Assembly: GCF_025165815.1 (NCBI RefSeq)
Contig: NZ_JAFFZE010000017.1
Location: forward strand, 124,001 to 188,000
Direction of reading: 5' to 3'
Length of the DNA stretch: 64,000 bases
Source: Actinophytocola gossypii
GTDB lineage: Bacteria > Actinomycetota > Actinomycetes > Mycobacteriales > Pseudonocardiaceae
Under the pieces are notes generated by a model, which searched no databases, had not been told where the DNA came from, and worked only from the letters and a program-made list of their open reading frames with translations. The translations under genes and the position numbers were made by a program. Position 1 is the first letter of the stretch. Each line of letters begins with the position of its first letter. Of the stretch, positions 49,762 to 59,363 are shown in pieces.

Positions 49762-50892
49762 GTGCCCGAGCTCGTCGTGCTCACCGAGCAGCTGTTGGCG
49801 CCCGTCCCCGGCGGGACCGGGCGCTACACCCGCGAGCTGCTCACCGCGATGGCCGCGAGCGCCCCGCCCGACTGGACCGTGGCCGGGGTCACCGCGACCC
49901 ACAAGGACCTGTCACCCGCCGTGGTGTCCGGCGTCGCCGGTCCGCGCGCGCTGCCGCTGTCCCGGCGCGGACTCACCGCGCTGTGGGAACGCGGCGTGCA
50001 CCTGTGGCCAGGCGGCGACACCGTGCACGCGCCGACCCCGCTCGCCCCTCCTGCGCCCCGGCGCGGCCGGAGCCTGATCGTCACCGTGCACGACCTGGTG
50101 CCGTTCACCCATCCGGAGACCCTCACCCGGCGGGGTGTCAGCTGGCACCAGGCCGCGATCCGCCGCGCGGCCGGGCGGGCCAACGCGATCGTCGTGCCCA
50201 CCGACGCGGTCGCCGAGGACCTGCACCGGTACGCGCCTGGCAAGGCCACCGTCGCCGTCGTCGGTCACGGTGTCGCCGACGCGCTGCTCGAACCGGTCGA
50301 GCCGGCGCAGCTGCACGCCACCGCGGTCGGCCTCGGGCTGCCGTCGGCGTACGTGCTGGCGGTCGGCACGGTCGAGCCGCGCAAGGGGCTGGACGTGCTC
50401 ATCGAGGCGATGGCCCAGCCGTTCGCGCCGGACCTGCCGCTGGTCGTGGTCGGCCCGCGCGGCTGGGGCGAGGTCGACCTGACCGCGCTCGCCGACCGGC
50501 ACGGCCTCGCGCCGGGCCGGCTGCACGTGCTCGGCCGGATCACCGACGCCGACCTGGCCGTGGTGCTGCGCCGGGCGACCGTGCTGGCCGCGCCGAGCCG
50601 CGCGGAGGGCTTCGGGCTGCCGGTGCTCGAGGCGATGGCGGTCGGCGTGCCGGTCGTGCACACCGACGTGCCCGCGCTGGTCGAGGTCGCCGGCGGGGCC
50701 GGGGTGTCGGTACGCCGGGGGGACGCGAAGGCGCTGGCCGCCGGACTGCGGGCGGTGCTGGACGACCCGGCGAGCACCGCGCGGCGGGTCGAGTCCGGGC
50801 GGTCCCGCGCACAGGCCTTCACCTGGGGGCACGCCGCGGCCGAGTTGTGGCGGCTGCACACGCGGTTCTTCGCGATGGCGAGCGTCCGGTAG
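49762..50892 (+). CDS. Glycosyltransferase family 4
   Basis: This is a 376-residue GT-B enzyme: LTEQLLAPVPGGTGRYTRELLTAM at the N-terminus, VTVHDLVPFTHPETLTRRGVSWH, VVPTDAVAEDLHRYAPG in the hinge, then GTVEPRKGLDVLIEAM and the donor signature PSRAEGFGLPVLEAMAVGVPVVHTDVPALVEVAGGAG. It resembles mannosyltransferases of actinobacterial glycan clusters. The sugar is not determinable. It is followed by a paralogous GT4 gene 65 bp downstream. Confidence 0.87.
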   Translation: MPELVVLTEQLLAPVPGGTGRYTRELLTAMAASAPPDWTVAGVTATHKDLSPAVVSGVAGPRALPLSRRGLTALWERGVHLWPGGDTVHAPTPLAPPAPRRGRSLIVTVHDLVPFTHPETLTRRGVSWHQAAIRRAAGRANAIVVPTDAVAEDLHRYAPGKATVAVVGHGVADALLEPVEPAQLHATAVGLGLPSAYVLAVGTVEPRKGLDVLIEAMAQPFAPDLPLVVVGPRGWGEVDLTALADRHGLAPGRLHVLGRITDADLAVVLRRATVLAAPSRAEGFGLPVLEAMAVGVPVVHTDVPALVEVAGGAGVSVRRGDAKALAAGLRAVLDDPASTARRVESGRSRAQAFTWGHAAAELWRLHTRFFAMASVR

Positions 50893-50945
50893 CGGAAATC
50901 GTAGGTTTTTCACCCGGTCGGGCCAGGCGGCGGTGCGCGCGGTCG

Positions 50946-50951
50946 TAGTCT
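50946..50951 (+). promoter_or_regulatory. Candidate -10 (TAGTCT) for the GT4 gene at 50958
   Basis: TAGTCT ends 6 nt before the GTG at 50958, indicating a leaderless mRNA separate from the upstream GT4 gene. Confidence 0.4.
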
Positions 50952-50957
50952 GCACGG

Positions 50958-52106
50958 GTGTCCGAACCGCGCGTGCTCATCGACGCGACCGCCGTGCCCG
51001 CGGATCGTGGGGGCGTCGGGCGCTACGTGGACTCGCTCGTCTTCGCGCTCGACTCCGACGGCGCGCCGATCACGGTGGTGTGCCAGCCGAGGGACGTCGA
51101 GCTCTACGGCCGCCTCGCGCCGGGATCCCGCGTCGTGCCGACCGCCGAGTCCAACGCGACCAGGACCGCGCGCCTGACCTGGGAACAGACCACGTTGCCC
51201 CGGCTGGTGCGCCGCCTCGGCGTCGACGTGCTGCACTCACCGCACTACACCACCGCGCTCGCCAACCCGGCCGCGTCCGTGGTCACCCTGCACGACGCCA
51301 CGTTCTTCACCGACGCCGTGCTGCACCACTCGATCAAGGCCAGGTTCTTCCGCGCCTGGACCCGCACCGCGCTGGCCCGCGCCTCGCTGTGCGTGGTGCC
51401 CAGCGCCGCGACCGCCGCCGAACTCGGCCGCGTCGCCCGGGCCGACCCGCGCCGCCTGGAGATCATCCAGCACGGCGTGGACGCCGAACGGTTCCACGTG
51501 CCGACGCAGGAGGAGATCGCGGCCGCGCGTTCGCTGGTCGGGCTCGGGCCGGACGAGCGGTACGTCGCGTTCCTCGGTGCGCTGGAGCCGCGCAAGAACG
51601 TGCCCGCGCTGATCCGCGGGTTCGCGGCGGCCTGCCGGGGGCGTTCCGACCCGCCCGCCCTCGTGCTGGCCGGCCAGCCAGGGTGGGACCGCCAGGTCGA
51701 GCGCGCGCTGGACGACGTGCCGCACCGGCTGCGGGTGATCCGCGCCGGCTACCTGCCGTTCGGTGCGCTGGCCGGGTTCCTCGGCGGCTCGGAGCTGGTG
51801 GCGTACCCGTCGCTCGGCGAGGGCTTCGGCCTGCCGGTGCTGGAGGCGATGGCGTGCGGGGCGTGCGTGCTGACCACCCGTCGGCTGGCGCTGCCCGAGG
51901 TCGGCGGCGACGCGGTCGCGTACTGCGGCGTGGGTGCCGGCGACATCGCCGCCGCGGTGGCCGAACTGCTCGACGACCCCGGCCGGCGGGCGTTCCTGGC
52001 CGGGGCGGCGCAGCGGCGGGCGAAGGAGTTCTCCTGGCTGACGAGCGCCGAGGGGCACCGGGCCGCGTACGAGCGGGCACACCGGGTGCACCGGCGCGGG
52101 CGGTGA
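50958..52106 (+). CDS. Glycosyltransferase family 4
   Basis: The product is a 382-residue GT-B enzyme with VLIDATAVPADRGGVGRYVDSLV at the start, DVLHSPHYTTALANPAASVVTLHDATFF, LGALEPRKNVPALIRGF and the donor motif PSLGEGFGLPVLEAMACGACVLTTRRLALPEVGGDAV. It is a paralogue of the 49762 and 44620 products. Three GT4 genes plus two GT2-type genes in 8 kb point to assembly of a branched surface glycan. It lies 18 bp before wbbL. Confidence 0.87.
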   Translation: MSEPRVLIDATAVPADRGGVGRYVDSLVFALDSDGAPITVVCQPRDVELYGRLAPGSRVVPTAESNATRTARLTWEQTTLPRLVRRLGVDVLHSPHYTTALANPAASVVTLHDATFFTDAVLHHSIKARFFRAWTRTALARASLCVVPSAATAAELGRVARADPRRLEIIQHGVDAERFHVPTQEEIAAARSLVGLGPDERYVAFLGALEPRKNVPALIRGFAAACRGRSDPPALVLAGQPGWDRQVERALDDVPHRLRVIRAGYLPFGALAGFLGGSELVAYPSLGEGFGLPVLEAMACGACVLTTRRLALPEVGGDAVAYCGVGAGDIAAAVAELLDDPGRRAFLAGAAQRRAKEFSWLTSAEGHRAAYERAHRVHRRGR

Positions 52107-52124
52107 CGGGCAGAATAGGGGGCC

Positions 52125-52997
52125 GTGCCCGCATCGAATCGTGCTGAGTATGGGTCCGGCCTGGCCGTCGTCGTCGTCACCTACTCGCCGGGGGAGACCC
52201 TGGACCGGTGTCTGGACACCCTCGGCAAGGCCACCACACGTCCGGTCCGGGTGATCCTCGCCGACAACGGCTCGACCGACGGCGCGCCCGAGCGGGCGGC
52301 GGCCGAGCGGGAGAACGTGGAGCTGCTGCGCACCGGCGGCAACCTGGGATACGGCACGGCCGCGAACCGGGGCGTGGCGGAGCTGGATGACTCGTTCGGG
52401 TGGGTGGTCGTCGCCAACCCGGACGTGGAGTGGTCGGACGGAGCGCTGGACGTACTGCTGGAGGCGGCCGAGCGCTGGCCGCGCGGGGGCGCGTTCGGGC
52501 CGCTGATCCGCGAGGTCAGCGGCGAGGTGTACCCGTCGGCGCGGCTGGTCCCGTCACTCGGTAGGGGGATCGGTCACGCGGTCGTGGGACGCGTGTGGCG
52601 GGGCAACCCGTGGACGACGGCGTACAAGCAGTCGGACACCGAGGTGGCGGAGCGGGTGGCCGGCTGGCTGTCCGGGTCGTGCCTGCTGATCCGCCGGGAG
52701 GCGTTCGACTCGGTGGAGGGGTTCGACCCGAGGTACTTCATGTACTTCGAGGACGTGGACCTGGGCGACCGGCTGGCGAAGGCGGGCTGGCAGAACGTGT
52801 ACGTGCCGTCGGCGGAGGTCGTGCACATCCAGGGCCACTCCACGGCCCGCTCGTCCGACGCGATGCTGGCCGCGCACCACGACAGCGCGTACCGCTTCAT
52901 CGCCGACCGGCACGAGGGTCTGCGCTGGGCCCCGGTCCGGCTGGCGGTGCGCGCCGGCCTGACCGCCCGGCTGAAGCTGGAGACCCGCAAGCCCTGA
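52125..52997 (+). CDS. wbbL: N-acetylglucosaminyl-diphospho-decaprenol L-rhamnosyltransferase
   Basis: WbbL adds rhamnose from dTDP-rhamnose to GlcNAc-PP-decaprenol, creating the linker that joins arabinogalactan to peptidoglycan. The 290-residue GT2 protein closely follows the mycobacterial enzyme: VVVVTYSPGETLDRCLDTL, ILADNGSTDGAPERAA, GGNLGYGTAANRG, VVANPDVEW, AFGPLIREVSGEVYPSARLVPSL, GNPWTTAYKQ, GWLSGSCLLIRREAF and FMYFEDVDLGDRLAKAGW. In M. tuberculosis wbbL is followed by manB. Here that gene is absent from the adjacent region. Confidence 0.93.
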   Translation: MPASNRAEYGSGLAVVVVTYSPGETLDRCLDTLGKATTRPVRVILADNGSTDGAPERAAAERENVELLRTGGNLGYGTAANRGVAELDDSFGWVVVANPDVEWSDGALDVLLEAAERWPRGGAFGPLIREVSGEVYPSARLVPSLGRGIGHAVVGRVWRGNPWTTAYKQSDTEVAERVAGWLSGSCLLIRREAFDSVEGFDPRYFMYFEDVDLGDRLAKAGWQNVYVPSAEVVHIQGHSTARSSDAMLAAHHDSAYRFIADRHEGLRWAPVRLAVRAGLTARLKLETRKP

Positions 52998-53002
52998 CCG
53001 GG

Positions 53003-53464
53003 TCAGCCGTCCAGGCGGTCGGAGAGGCTGGTGCGCGGGGCGGGCGACGGCTTGGTCGTCGGGATGAGGCCGTCCAGTTCCTCCGGCTGGGTCGGCGGCT
53101 CCTGGCGGGCCTCGCGCTGCTGCCGAACGCGTTCGGCGTCCTCCAGGCGGCGCTGCCGCGAACGGATCCCCGGCGGCGCGCTCACCACCTCCGTCGTCGC
53201 CTCCTGGGCGATGGCGGGGATGTTCTCCGTCGACCGGGGGGACTGCTGCGGCAGCTCGGGGCGGCCACGGGCGACCGAACCGGGAACCACCATCGTGGCG
53301 TCCGGGTCGTTCTCCCGCTGGTCGTTCGCGTCCACGACCGTGCGGGGGATCTGCAGCGTGTTCGCGGCGTCCATCGGCGACACGGCGCTTTCGGGTGTCA
53401 CCACGAAGGCGCCTCGCGCCCGAGCCCGCGCCAGGGCGGCGTCAGCCCGTTCACGGGGGTCCAT
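53003..53464 (-). CDS. Hypothetical charged, probably disordered protein
   Basis: The product has 153 residues, rich in Arg, Glu, Pro and Gln. There are no TM segments or signal peptide, and no recognised domain. Segments such as MDPRERADAALARARARGAFVVTPESAVSPMDA and RQRRLEDAERVRQQREARQE suggest helices joined by disordered linkers. It resembles small actinobacterial proteins found next to wbbL-type genes. ATG 53464 (MDPRERAD) was preferred over the upstream GTG at 53518, since GGGAG precedes it. It is convergent with wbbL with a 5-bp gap. Confidence 0.6.
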   Translation of the reverse strand: MDPRERADAALARARARGAFVVTPESAVSPMDAANTLQIPRTVVDANDQRENDPDATMVVPGSVARGRPELPQQSPRSTENIPAIAQEATTEVVSAPPGIRSRQRRLEDAERVRQQREARQEPPTQPEELDGLIPTTKPSPAPRTSLSDRLDG

Positions 53465-53644
53465 GCGTCGACCACTCCCTGCAGCCGTGTCGATGTTCGT
53501 CCCCCAGCGTATTCCCATATTCGCCGCGCGTCAGCGAAGATCTGAAATCGATCACTCACCCGTGGACGGATGCGATGCTACATGTCCCGTCCGCGGTCAC
53601 TTGACGTAATGACGAAAGCCGACAACGAGGACCCGGGAGGCCCG

Positions 53645-54177
53645 GTGGTTCGGTCCTGGTCAGCGGTGCCGAGATACCGCTGCCGGCTCCTGGTGGCGCG
53701 CCTGTCGATGGGCCGGCCGCCGACCATGCAGCTGGTCAACCTGGCCCTGGCGATCATCGGCGCCTGGTCGGTCCTCTACCAGCTGCTGAAGCTCCTGCTG
53801 CCCGGCGACGGCTCGTCCCTGGGACTCGTGCTCGCCGGCCTCGCCGCGCTCGGCGCCGCCGCGTCCTACCTGTGGGTCGGCGAGCGGCTCGCCGACGGTC
53901 TGCGCGCCGCCGACCTCGACCGGGTCGCCGAACTGGTGACCGAGTCGACGGCGCTGCTGCGTGCCTGCACCCCGACATCGTCGTCGACGCCGTCGAGGAC
54001 CGGCTCAGGGAATTCGGCGCCCGGGCGGCCAAGCCGTGCGGTGCCGGCGGCCCCGGCGCGGTGTGGGCGACGCTCGTCGAACCGGACCGGCGGCGGGCCT
54101 ACGTCGACGCGGTCACCGTGGCGGGCTGGTCGGTGCTGCCCGCGGCGCCGAGCGCGCTCGGCGTCCGGGTCACCTAG
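53645..54177 (+). pseudogene. Small membrane protein gene split by a -1 frameshift
   Basis: The first frame, from GTG 53645 (GGGAGG 4 nt upstream), encodes two hydrophobic segments (LALAIIGAWSVLYQLLKLLL, LVLAGLAALGAAASYLW) and an amphipathic helix ending ELVTESTALLRAC near 53968. From there the coherent reading continues one frame back as LHPDIVVDAVEDRLREFGARAAKPCG and then ends AAPSALGVRVT with TAG at 54177. Restoring one missing base near 53962-53970 would give a single ~178-residue protein. It could be a true mutation, a sequencing error in GC-rich DNA, or programmed slippage. The function is unknown. Confidence 0.6.
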
Positions 54178-54637
54178 CCGGGGTCTCCAGGTCGGCGACG
54201 ATCCGGGTGCTGGAGTCGGCCTTGTCGGTGCCGCCGATCCCGTAGAGCATCGCGATGTCGTTCCGGGCGCCGGCCGCGACCTCGTCCTCGGGCAGCGTGT
54301 TGATGTCCCGCCGGTCGCCGCCGTTGCAGAACTCGAGCTCGGTGTCCGGGTAGTCGGCCCGGATGATGTCGAAGGTGCCGTCGATGCCCGGCCCGTCCTC
54401 GACGGCGATGTACACCCGGTCGACGATCCGCAGCGCGCGGACGATCCTGGCCCGGATGTCCTCGGCCTGGATCACGCGGCCCTTCTTGATCAGCTGCTGG
54501 CGGTCGTTGTTGACCACGACGATCAGGTACCCGGACCGTGCCTGTGCCGCCTCGAACAGGTCGAGGTGCCCCTGGTGCAGCGGGTTGAAGTACCCGCTGA
54601 CGATCGAGGCCTTCGCCGGTCGCTGCGGTTGGGTCAT
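54170..54637 (-). CDS. Cytidylyltransferase-fold nucleotidyltransferase
   Basis: The product has 155 residues. It has the HxGH nucleotide-binding motif (SGYFNPLHQGHLDLFEAA, His21 and His24), KKGRVIQAEDIRARIVRALRIVDRVYIAVEDGPG, and FCNGGDRRDINTLPED as the second substrate loop. The family includes glycerol-3-phosphate cytidylyltransferases and RfaE-type sugar-1-phosphate adenylyltransferases. Near glycan genes, it may activate a polyol or heptose phosphate. The C-terminal ISSTRI-like signature reads ADSSTRIVADL, as in this superfamily. ATG 54637 follows GGAGG. The 3' end overlaps the frameshifted gene by 8 nt. Confidence 0.8.
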   Translation of the reverse strand: MTQPQRPAKASIVSGYFNPLHQGHLDLFEAAQARSGYLIVVVNNDRQQLIKKGRVIQAEDIRARIVRALRIVDRVYIAVEDGPGIDGTFDIIRADYPDTELEFCNGGDRRDINTLPEDEVAAGARNDIAMLYGIGGTDKADSSTRIVADLETPAR

Positions 54638-54714
54638 CGTCGAGGTCCTCCACTCGTGTCCTGGGGTACTCGCCAGCTTATCGAGGGCGGGCCGGCGGTA
54701 GGATCCGCAGGGTC

Positions 54715-55611
54715 ATGCGGACGTTCACCCCAGGCTTCGCGCTCGAGCTGGCGACCGTGCTCGCGCCGCTGCGCCGGGGGCCCGGCGACCCGGCCTTCCG
54801 CCGCACCGACACCGGGGTGACCTGGCTCGCCGCGAACACCGCCGACGGCCCCGGCACGCTCGCCCTGCACCGCCGCGCCGGCGAGGTGGTCGGCGAGGCG
54901 TGGGGGCCGGGGGCGGGCGTGCTGCTCGACGGCATCCCCGCGCTGGTCGGCGCGGACGACGACGACTCCGACTTCCGCGCCCACCACCCGCTGGTCGCCG
55001 ACCTCCGGAACCGGATGCCGGCGCTGCGGCTCGGGTCGACCGGGCGGGTGTGGGACCCGCTGGTGGCGTCGATCCTGGAGCAGAAGGTCACCGGCATCGA
55101 GGCGCACCGCTCGTGGCGCGAACTGTGCCGCCGCTTCGGCGAGCCGGCGCCCGGGCCGGCGCCGGACCGGATGCGGGTGCCGCCGACCCCGGCCGCGGTG
55201 CTGGCCATCCCGGACTGGGAGTGGCACCGCGCGGGTGTGGACCTGGCCCGCCGGCGCGCGATCGTGGCCGCGGCGCGGGTGGCGCCCCGGCTGGAGCGGG
55301 CGGCGTCGGTGCGCGGCCGGGCGGGCCGCGACCTGCTGCGCACCGTGCCGGGCGTCGGGTTCTGGACCGCGGCCGAGGTGGCCCAGCGCGCCTGGGGCGA
55401 CGCGGACGCGGTCAGCGTCGGCGACTTCCACATCCCGAGCATCGTCGGCCACGCACTGCTCGGCCGGAAGCTCGACGACGCCGGGATGCTCGACGTGCTC
55501 CGCCCCTACGCCCCGCACCGGCACCGCGTGGTCCGCTACCTGGAGGCCGCCGGCAGCACCCGCCCCCGATTCGGCCCCCGCCTCTCCCCGCGCGACTACC
55601 GCGCCATCTGA
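54715..55611 (+). CDS. DNA-3-methyladenine glycosylase 2 family (AlkA-like)
   Basis: This 298-residue HhH-GPD protein excises alkylated bases. It has LVASILEQKVTGIEAHRSWRELCRRFG in the helical core, the hairpin LLRTVPGVGFWTAAEVAQRAWG and the catalytic Asp in AVSVGDFHIPSIVG. The N-terminal TBP-like domain is shorter and atypical. No iron-sulfur cluster cysteines follow, as expected for AlkA and unlike Nth. ATG 54715 lies 10 nt after TAGGAT. It is convergent with the NUDIX gene, overlapping by 16 nt. Confidence 0.85.
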   Translation: MRTFTPGFALELATVLAPLRRGPGDPAFRRTDTGVTWLAANTADGPGTLALHRRAGEVVGEAWGPGAGVLLDGIPALVGADDDDSDFRAHHPLVADLRNRMPALRLGSTGRVWDPLVASILEQKVTGIEAHRSWRELCRRFGEPAPGPAPDRMRVPPTPAAVLAIPDWEWHRAGVDLARRRAIVAAARVAPRLERAASVRGRAGRDLLRTVPGVGFWTAAEVAQRAWGDADAVSVGDFHIPSIVGHALLGRKLDDAGMLDVLRPYAPHRHRVVRYLEAAGSTRPRFGPRLSPRDYRAI

Positions 55612-56147
55612 GCCGGCAGGGCGGCGGCCACCATGCCGGCCAGGCCGCTGGCGCCGTCCGGGTCCGGGAGCGCGGTGAGCGGCCACCAGCGCAGGTCCAG
55701 GGACTCGTCGCTGCGCACGTGCTCCGCGCCCGCGGGTGCGCGCACCAGGAACCGCACGTCGAAGTGCCGGGTCGGCACGCCGAGCGAGCAGGTGATCGGG
55801 TGCACGTCGACGTGCACCGGCGTCGACTCGATCGTCAGGCCCTCGATGCCCGACTCCTCGGTGGCCTCCCGCAGCGCCGCCCCGGCGAGCGTCGAGTCCG
55901 ACGCCTCGCAGTGCCCGCCCAGCTGGAGCCACGCGCCGACCCGGGGGTGCAGTGTCAGCAGCACCTGCTCACCGGCGGCGTCCAGGACCAGGGCCGACGC
56001 CGTGATGTGCCCCGGCTCGCACGAGCGGGCGCACGCGTCCGGCCGCGCGGCCAGGAACCCCAGGAACGCCTCGCGCAGCGACTCCTGCGCGGGGGACGCC
56101 GGGCGCCAGGCGGAGAGCGTCGCCGTCGCGTCCTGGTGCAGGGTCAT
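55596..56147 (-). CDS. NUDIX hydrolase
   Basis: The product has 183 residues. The NUDIX box is clear: [25 protein letters not shown] (G-x5-E-x7-R-E-x2-E-E pattern). Flanking sequence includes [33 protein letters not shown] and a C-terminal [27 protein letters not shown]. The substrate is unknown. ATG 56147 overlaps the fbiB stop by ATGA, so it is the last gene of the fbiA-fbiB operon, possibly cleaning nucleotide by-products. A functional link to F420 is only inferred. Confidence 0.88.
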   Translation of the reverse strand: MTLHQDATATLSAWRPASPAQESLREAFLGFLAARPDACARSCEPGHITASALVLDAAGEQVLLTLHPRVGAWLQLGGHCEASDSTLAGAALREATEESGIEGLTIESTPVHVDVHPITCSLGVPTRHFDVRFLVRAPAGAEHVRSDESLDLRWWPLTALPDPDGASGLAGMVAAALPAQMAR

Positions 56148-57397
56148 CGCCGCAGGTACCTCTCGTCCGACTCGGCCACCGCGCGCGGGGTGAGCGGCCC
56201 GTCCAGCGGGTGCCCGACCGCGACCGCGCCCAGCGGCTCCCAGTCCGCCGGCAGCTCCAGGATCTCCCGCGCCGACGGGGCCACCGGCACCCAGCACGAC
56301 CCCAGCCCCTCGGCCGCCAGCGCCACCAGCAGGGCCTGCACCCCCGCACCGCCCTCGGCCCGGTCACCGCCGCCCTGGAACGGCACCTCGCCACCGGTTC
56401 GGTCCGGCGCCCCGCCGCCGGTAACGACCGGCACCACGACCTCCGGCGCCCCGTACAGCACGTCGCCGCCGGTCTCGTCGAGCAGCCGTTTGCGCCGCGC
56501 CCGGTCGGCCACGTGCACGAACCGCACCGGCAGCCCATCGGGCACCGCCGCCACCGCGCGCCGCAGCACGTACTCCTCGACCGGCTCGTCCAGGAACGCC
56601 CGCGTCGGCCGGCACAGCGGAAGCGCCTCGCGCCTGCCCTGGGCCAGCGCCTCCTCGGTGCCCAGCCGGAACAGGTCCTCCTCGACCGGCCGCACCAGCT
56701 CCCGCGCGGTCGACGTCGCCGACGGCACCACCGACATCCCGCGCACCACCGCAACCGGCAGCGCGCCCAGCTTGCCCTTCACCAGGTCCGCGGCCGACGC
56801 CAGCTCGTCGGCCACCGCGATCTCGGTCACCGCCAGCTCGTTGCCCTGCCGGTCGACCTGCCCCCGGTAGCCGTGCAGCACCCGCAGCCCGGACGCGCCG
56901 ATCGCCACGTCGGTCTGCCCGACTCGCCAGGCCCGGCCCATCGTGTCGGTCACCACCACCGCGACCTCGACGCCCAGCCGCTCGCGCAGCCCCTCGCGCA
57001 GCGCGAGCGCAGAGGCGTCCGGGTCGTACGGCAGCAGCGCCAGCTCGTCACCGGCCACATTGGACGCGTCCACACCGGACGCCGCCTGCACGATGCCCAG
57101 GCGGTTCTCAGTGATCAGCGTCCGTTCCTTGCGCGCGATCACGCGCACCGACTCCTCGAACACCAGCCGGCGGCGGATCCGGTCCCGCTCATCGGGGTCG
57201 GCCGGCACCCGCACCAGCCGGGACTCCACTTTGGACACGATCTTGCTGGTGACCACGACCACGTCCCCGGACCGCAGCCAGCGCGCGGCGTCGGCGATCG
57301 CGCCGGTCAGGTCGTCGCCGGGGCGGAACTCGGGCAGGCCCTCGACCGGCAGGATCTCGACGCGCCCGGGCGCCGCGTGGTCACCGTGGTCACTCAC
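56144..57397 (-). CDS. fbiB: Coenzyme F420 gamma-glutamyl ligase / FMN-dependent dehydro-F420 reductase
   Basis: FbiB adds glutamates to F420-0, and its C-terminal nitroreductase-fold domain reduces dehydro-F420-0. The 417-residue protein has the CofE domain ([66 protein letters not shown]) at 1-245 and the nitroreductase domain at ~265-417 ([41 protein letters not shown]). The two-domain build is the actinobacterial form. GTG 57397 overlaps the fbiA stop by 8 nt. Confidence 0.95.
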   Translation of the reverse strand: MSDHGDHAAPGRVEILPVEGLPEFRPGDDLTGAIADAARWLRSGDVVVVTSKIVSKVESRLVRVPADPDERDRIRRRLVFEESVRVIARKERTLITENRLGIVQAASGVDASNVAGDELALLPYDPDASALALREGLRERLGVEVAVVVTDTMGRAWRVGQTDVAIGASGLRVLHGYRGQVDRQGNELAVTEIAVADELASAADLVKGKLGALPVAVVRGMSVVPSATSTARELVRPVEEDLFRLGTEEALAQGRREALPLCRPTRAFLDEPVEEYVLRRAVAAVPDGLPVRFVHVADRARRKRLLDETGGDVLYGAPEVVVPVVTGGGAPDRTGGEVPFQGGGDRAEGGAGVQALLVALAAEGLGSCWVPVAPSAREILELPADWEPLGAVAVGHPLDGPLTPRAVAESDERYLRR

Positions 57398-58352
57398 CGG
57401 ACACCCCGCCCACCGCGAACGCCGCCCGCACCATGTCGGCCGTCGCGTCCACGTCCGACATCAGCAGCGGCACCGCGCGCACCTCGACGTCCGGCACCTC
57501 GGCCGGGTCGCCGGTGTGCACGAGCCACCCGTCGAGCAGCCCGTCGTTCCGCCGCGAGCCGTAGTGCCGGCCGACCGCCTCGGCGGTGGTGTCCACGCCG
57601 ATCGCGGTCAGGCAGGCGTCGGCCATCCCGCGCACCGGGCGGTTCTCCACGATCGGCGACACGCCGACCACCGGGGCCTCGGTCTTCGCCAGCGCGTCGC
57701 GCACCCCCGGCACGGCCAGCACCGTGCCGACGCTCACCACCGGGTTCGACGGCGCGAACAGCACCACGTCCGCGCCGGCCACCGCGTCCAGCACCCCGGG
57801 TGCCGGCGCGGACTCCTCGGCCCCGACCGGCACGATCGAGTGCGCGGGCAGCGCGGCCCGGTGCCGGATCCACCACTCCTGGAAGTGGATCGCGGTGCGC
57901 TCACCGGAGTCCGGATCGTCCACGACGACGTGCGTCTCCACCCGGTCGTCGGACATCGGCAGCAGCGTCACCCCCGGCCGCCAGCGCGCGCACAGCGCCT
58001 CGGTGACCGCCGACAGCGGGTAGCCGGCCCGCAGCATCCTGGTGCGGACCAGGTGCGTGGCGATGTCCCGGTCGCCGAGGCCGAACCACTCCGAGCCGGC
58101 GTCGTAGGCGGCCAGCTCGTCCTTGACCGTCCAGGTCTCGCCGGTGCGGCCCCAGCCGCGCTCGGTGTCGATGCCGCCGCCGAGCGTGTACATGCAGGTG
58201 TCGAGGTCGGGGCAGATCCGCAACCCGTGCAGCCACACGTCGTCACCGGTGTTGACCAGCGCGGTCACCTCGTGGCCCGGCCCGAGCGCGTGCTTCACCC
58301 CCTGCAGGAACCGCGCGCCACCGACCCCACCGACCACCACAACGACCTTCAC
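57390..58352 (-). CDS. fbiA: Phosphoenolpyruvyl/2-phospholactate transferase for F420 synthesis (CofD)
   Basis: FbiA joins the activated three-carbon unit to Fo, making (dehydro-)F420-0. The 320-residue protein has the N-terminal glycine-rich [78 protein letters not shown], and [27 protein letters not shown]. All match CofD/FbiA. GTG at 58352 starts the fbiA-fbiB-nudix operon, divergent in orientation from wbbL and co-directional with the site-2 protease gene upstream. Confidence 0.95.
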   Translation of the reverse strand: MKVVVVVGGVGGARFLQGVKHALGPGHEVTALVNTGDDVWLHGLRICPDLDTCMYTLGGGIDTERGWGRTGETWTVKDELAAYDAGSEWFGLGDRDIATHLVRTRMLRAGYPLSAVTEALCARWRPGVTLLPMSDDRVETHVVVDDPDSGERTAIHFQEWWIRHRAALPAHSIVPVGAEESAPAPGVLDAVAGADVVLFAPSNPVVSVGTVLAVPGVRDALAKTEAPVVGVSPIVENRPVRGMADACLTAIGVDTTAEAVGRHYGSRRNDGLLDGWLVHTGDPAEVPDVEVRAVPLLMSDVDATADMVRAAFAVGGVSGE

Positions 58353-58365
58353 ACCGGCGATCCTC

Positions 58366-59142
58366 TCAGCGCCAGAAGAAGAACGCGTAGTTGCCCACGT
58401 CGCTCAGGAACTCGTCGCCGCCGACCAGGCCGAACACCCCGTCGGCGAGCCCGAAGAAGGCCTGGCCGACGGCCGGGATCCCGATCAGCACGGCGAACAG
58501 GATCAGCGGCGCCCACGGCCGGGCCTTCGCGCCGAACCGCTGCGCCTCCCAGGACAGGTACGGCTCGATCGCGCCCCAGCCGTCCAGGCCGGGGATCGGC
58601 AGGATGTTGAGCACGAACGCGAGCACCTGCAGCAGCGCGAGGAACGACAGCGCGCCGCCGAGCGCCGTCGACGGCTGGAACACCCCGACCGCGACGATCA
58701 GCAGCAGGCCGATCGCCAGGTTCGAGAACGGCCCGGCGAGCGAGACCATCGAGTCGACGCGCTTCGAGCGCAGCGCGTGGTGGTTGATCCACACCGCGCC
58801 GCCGGGCAGCGGGATGCCGCCGATCGCGAGCAGCAGCAGCGGCAGCACCAGGCTGAACACCGGGTCGGTGTAGCGGCGCGGATCCAGGGTCAGGTAGCCC
58901 TTGAAGTACACCTCGCGGTCGCCGCCGCGGTAGGCCACGATCGCGTGACCGAACTCGTGCAGGCACAGGGACACCCCCCAGCCGCCGATCACCAGCAGGA
59001 ACGTGCCCAGTTGGACGGCCCAGCCCGGGTCGCCGGCGAAGTAGTTCTCCGGCTGGCCGAAGGCGACGAGCAGGCCACCCGCGACGGCGACCGCGAGGAT
59101 GGCGAGGAACACCGGCGACGGCCGGATCGCTGAGCGCTGCAC
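58366..59142 (-). CDS. Site-2 protease family (M50) intramembrane metalloprotease
   Basis: The product is a 258-residue polytopic protein with about six hydrophobic segments. The zinc site HEFGH (residues 62-66) is in GVSLCLHEFGHAIVAYRGG, and the second motif NILPIPGLDGWGAIEP supplies the third ligand. There is no PDZ or CBS domain, so it belongs to the short cytoplasmic-type group. The substrate is unknown. GTG 59142 (MQRSAIRPSPVFLAIL) excludes a long unlikely N-terminal extension. It is divergent from whiB2-like and lies 13 bp from fbiA. Confidence 0.9.
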   Translation of the reverse strand: MQRSAIRPSPVFLAILAVAVAGGLLVAFGQPENYFAGDPGWAVQLGTFLLVIGGWGVSLCLHEFGHAIVAYRGGDREVYFKGYLTLDPRRYTDPVFSLVLPLLLLAIGGIPLPGGAVWINHHALRSKRVDSMVSLAGPFSNLAIGLLLIVAVGVFQPSTALGGALSFLALLQVLAFVLNILPIPGLDGWGAIEPYLSWEAQRFGAKARPWAPLILFAVLIGIPAVGQAFFGLADGVFGLVGGDEFLSDVGNYAFFFWR

Positions 59143-59363
59143 ACCCCGAGTGTGCCAGTGTGGCGGGACACACCCGTTCACCGGTTGCGCGCTGGTCCAG
59201 TGGATGGTTTTCCGTTCGCCCCAATAGGGCATCACCCGGCCGGGTGCTTCGCTTGACGCGCCGCGATGACACGGGTGTAATCACATCGATGTCATTCGCC
59301 GGTGAGAGGGCGAGTGGTGTCCGCCAACCCGGGGAGCGCGAAAGGCGAGGAGGCGGACGGGCC

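Noticed and set aside
53003-53518. Longer start (GTG 53518) for the charged hypothetical protein
   Set aside because: The first 18 codons lack conservation-like character, and the ATG at 53464 has a better ribosome-site context.
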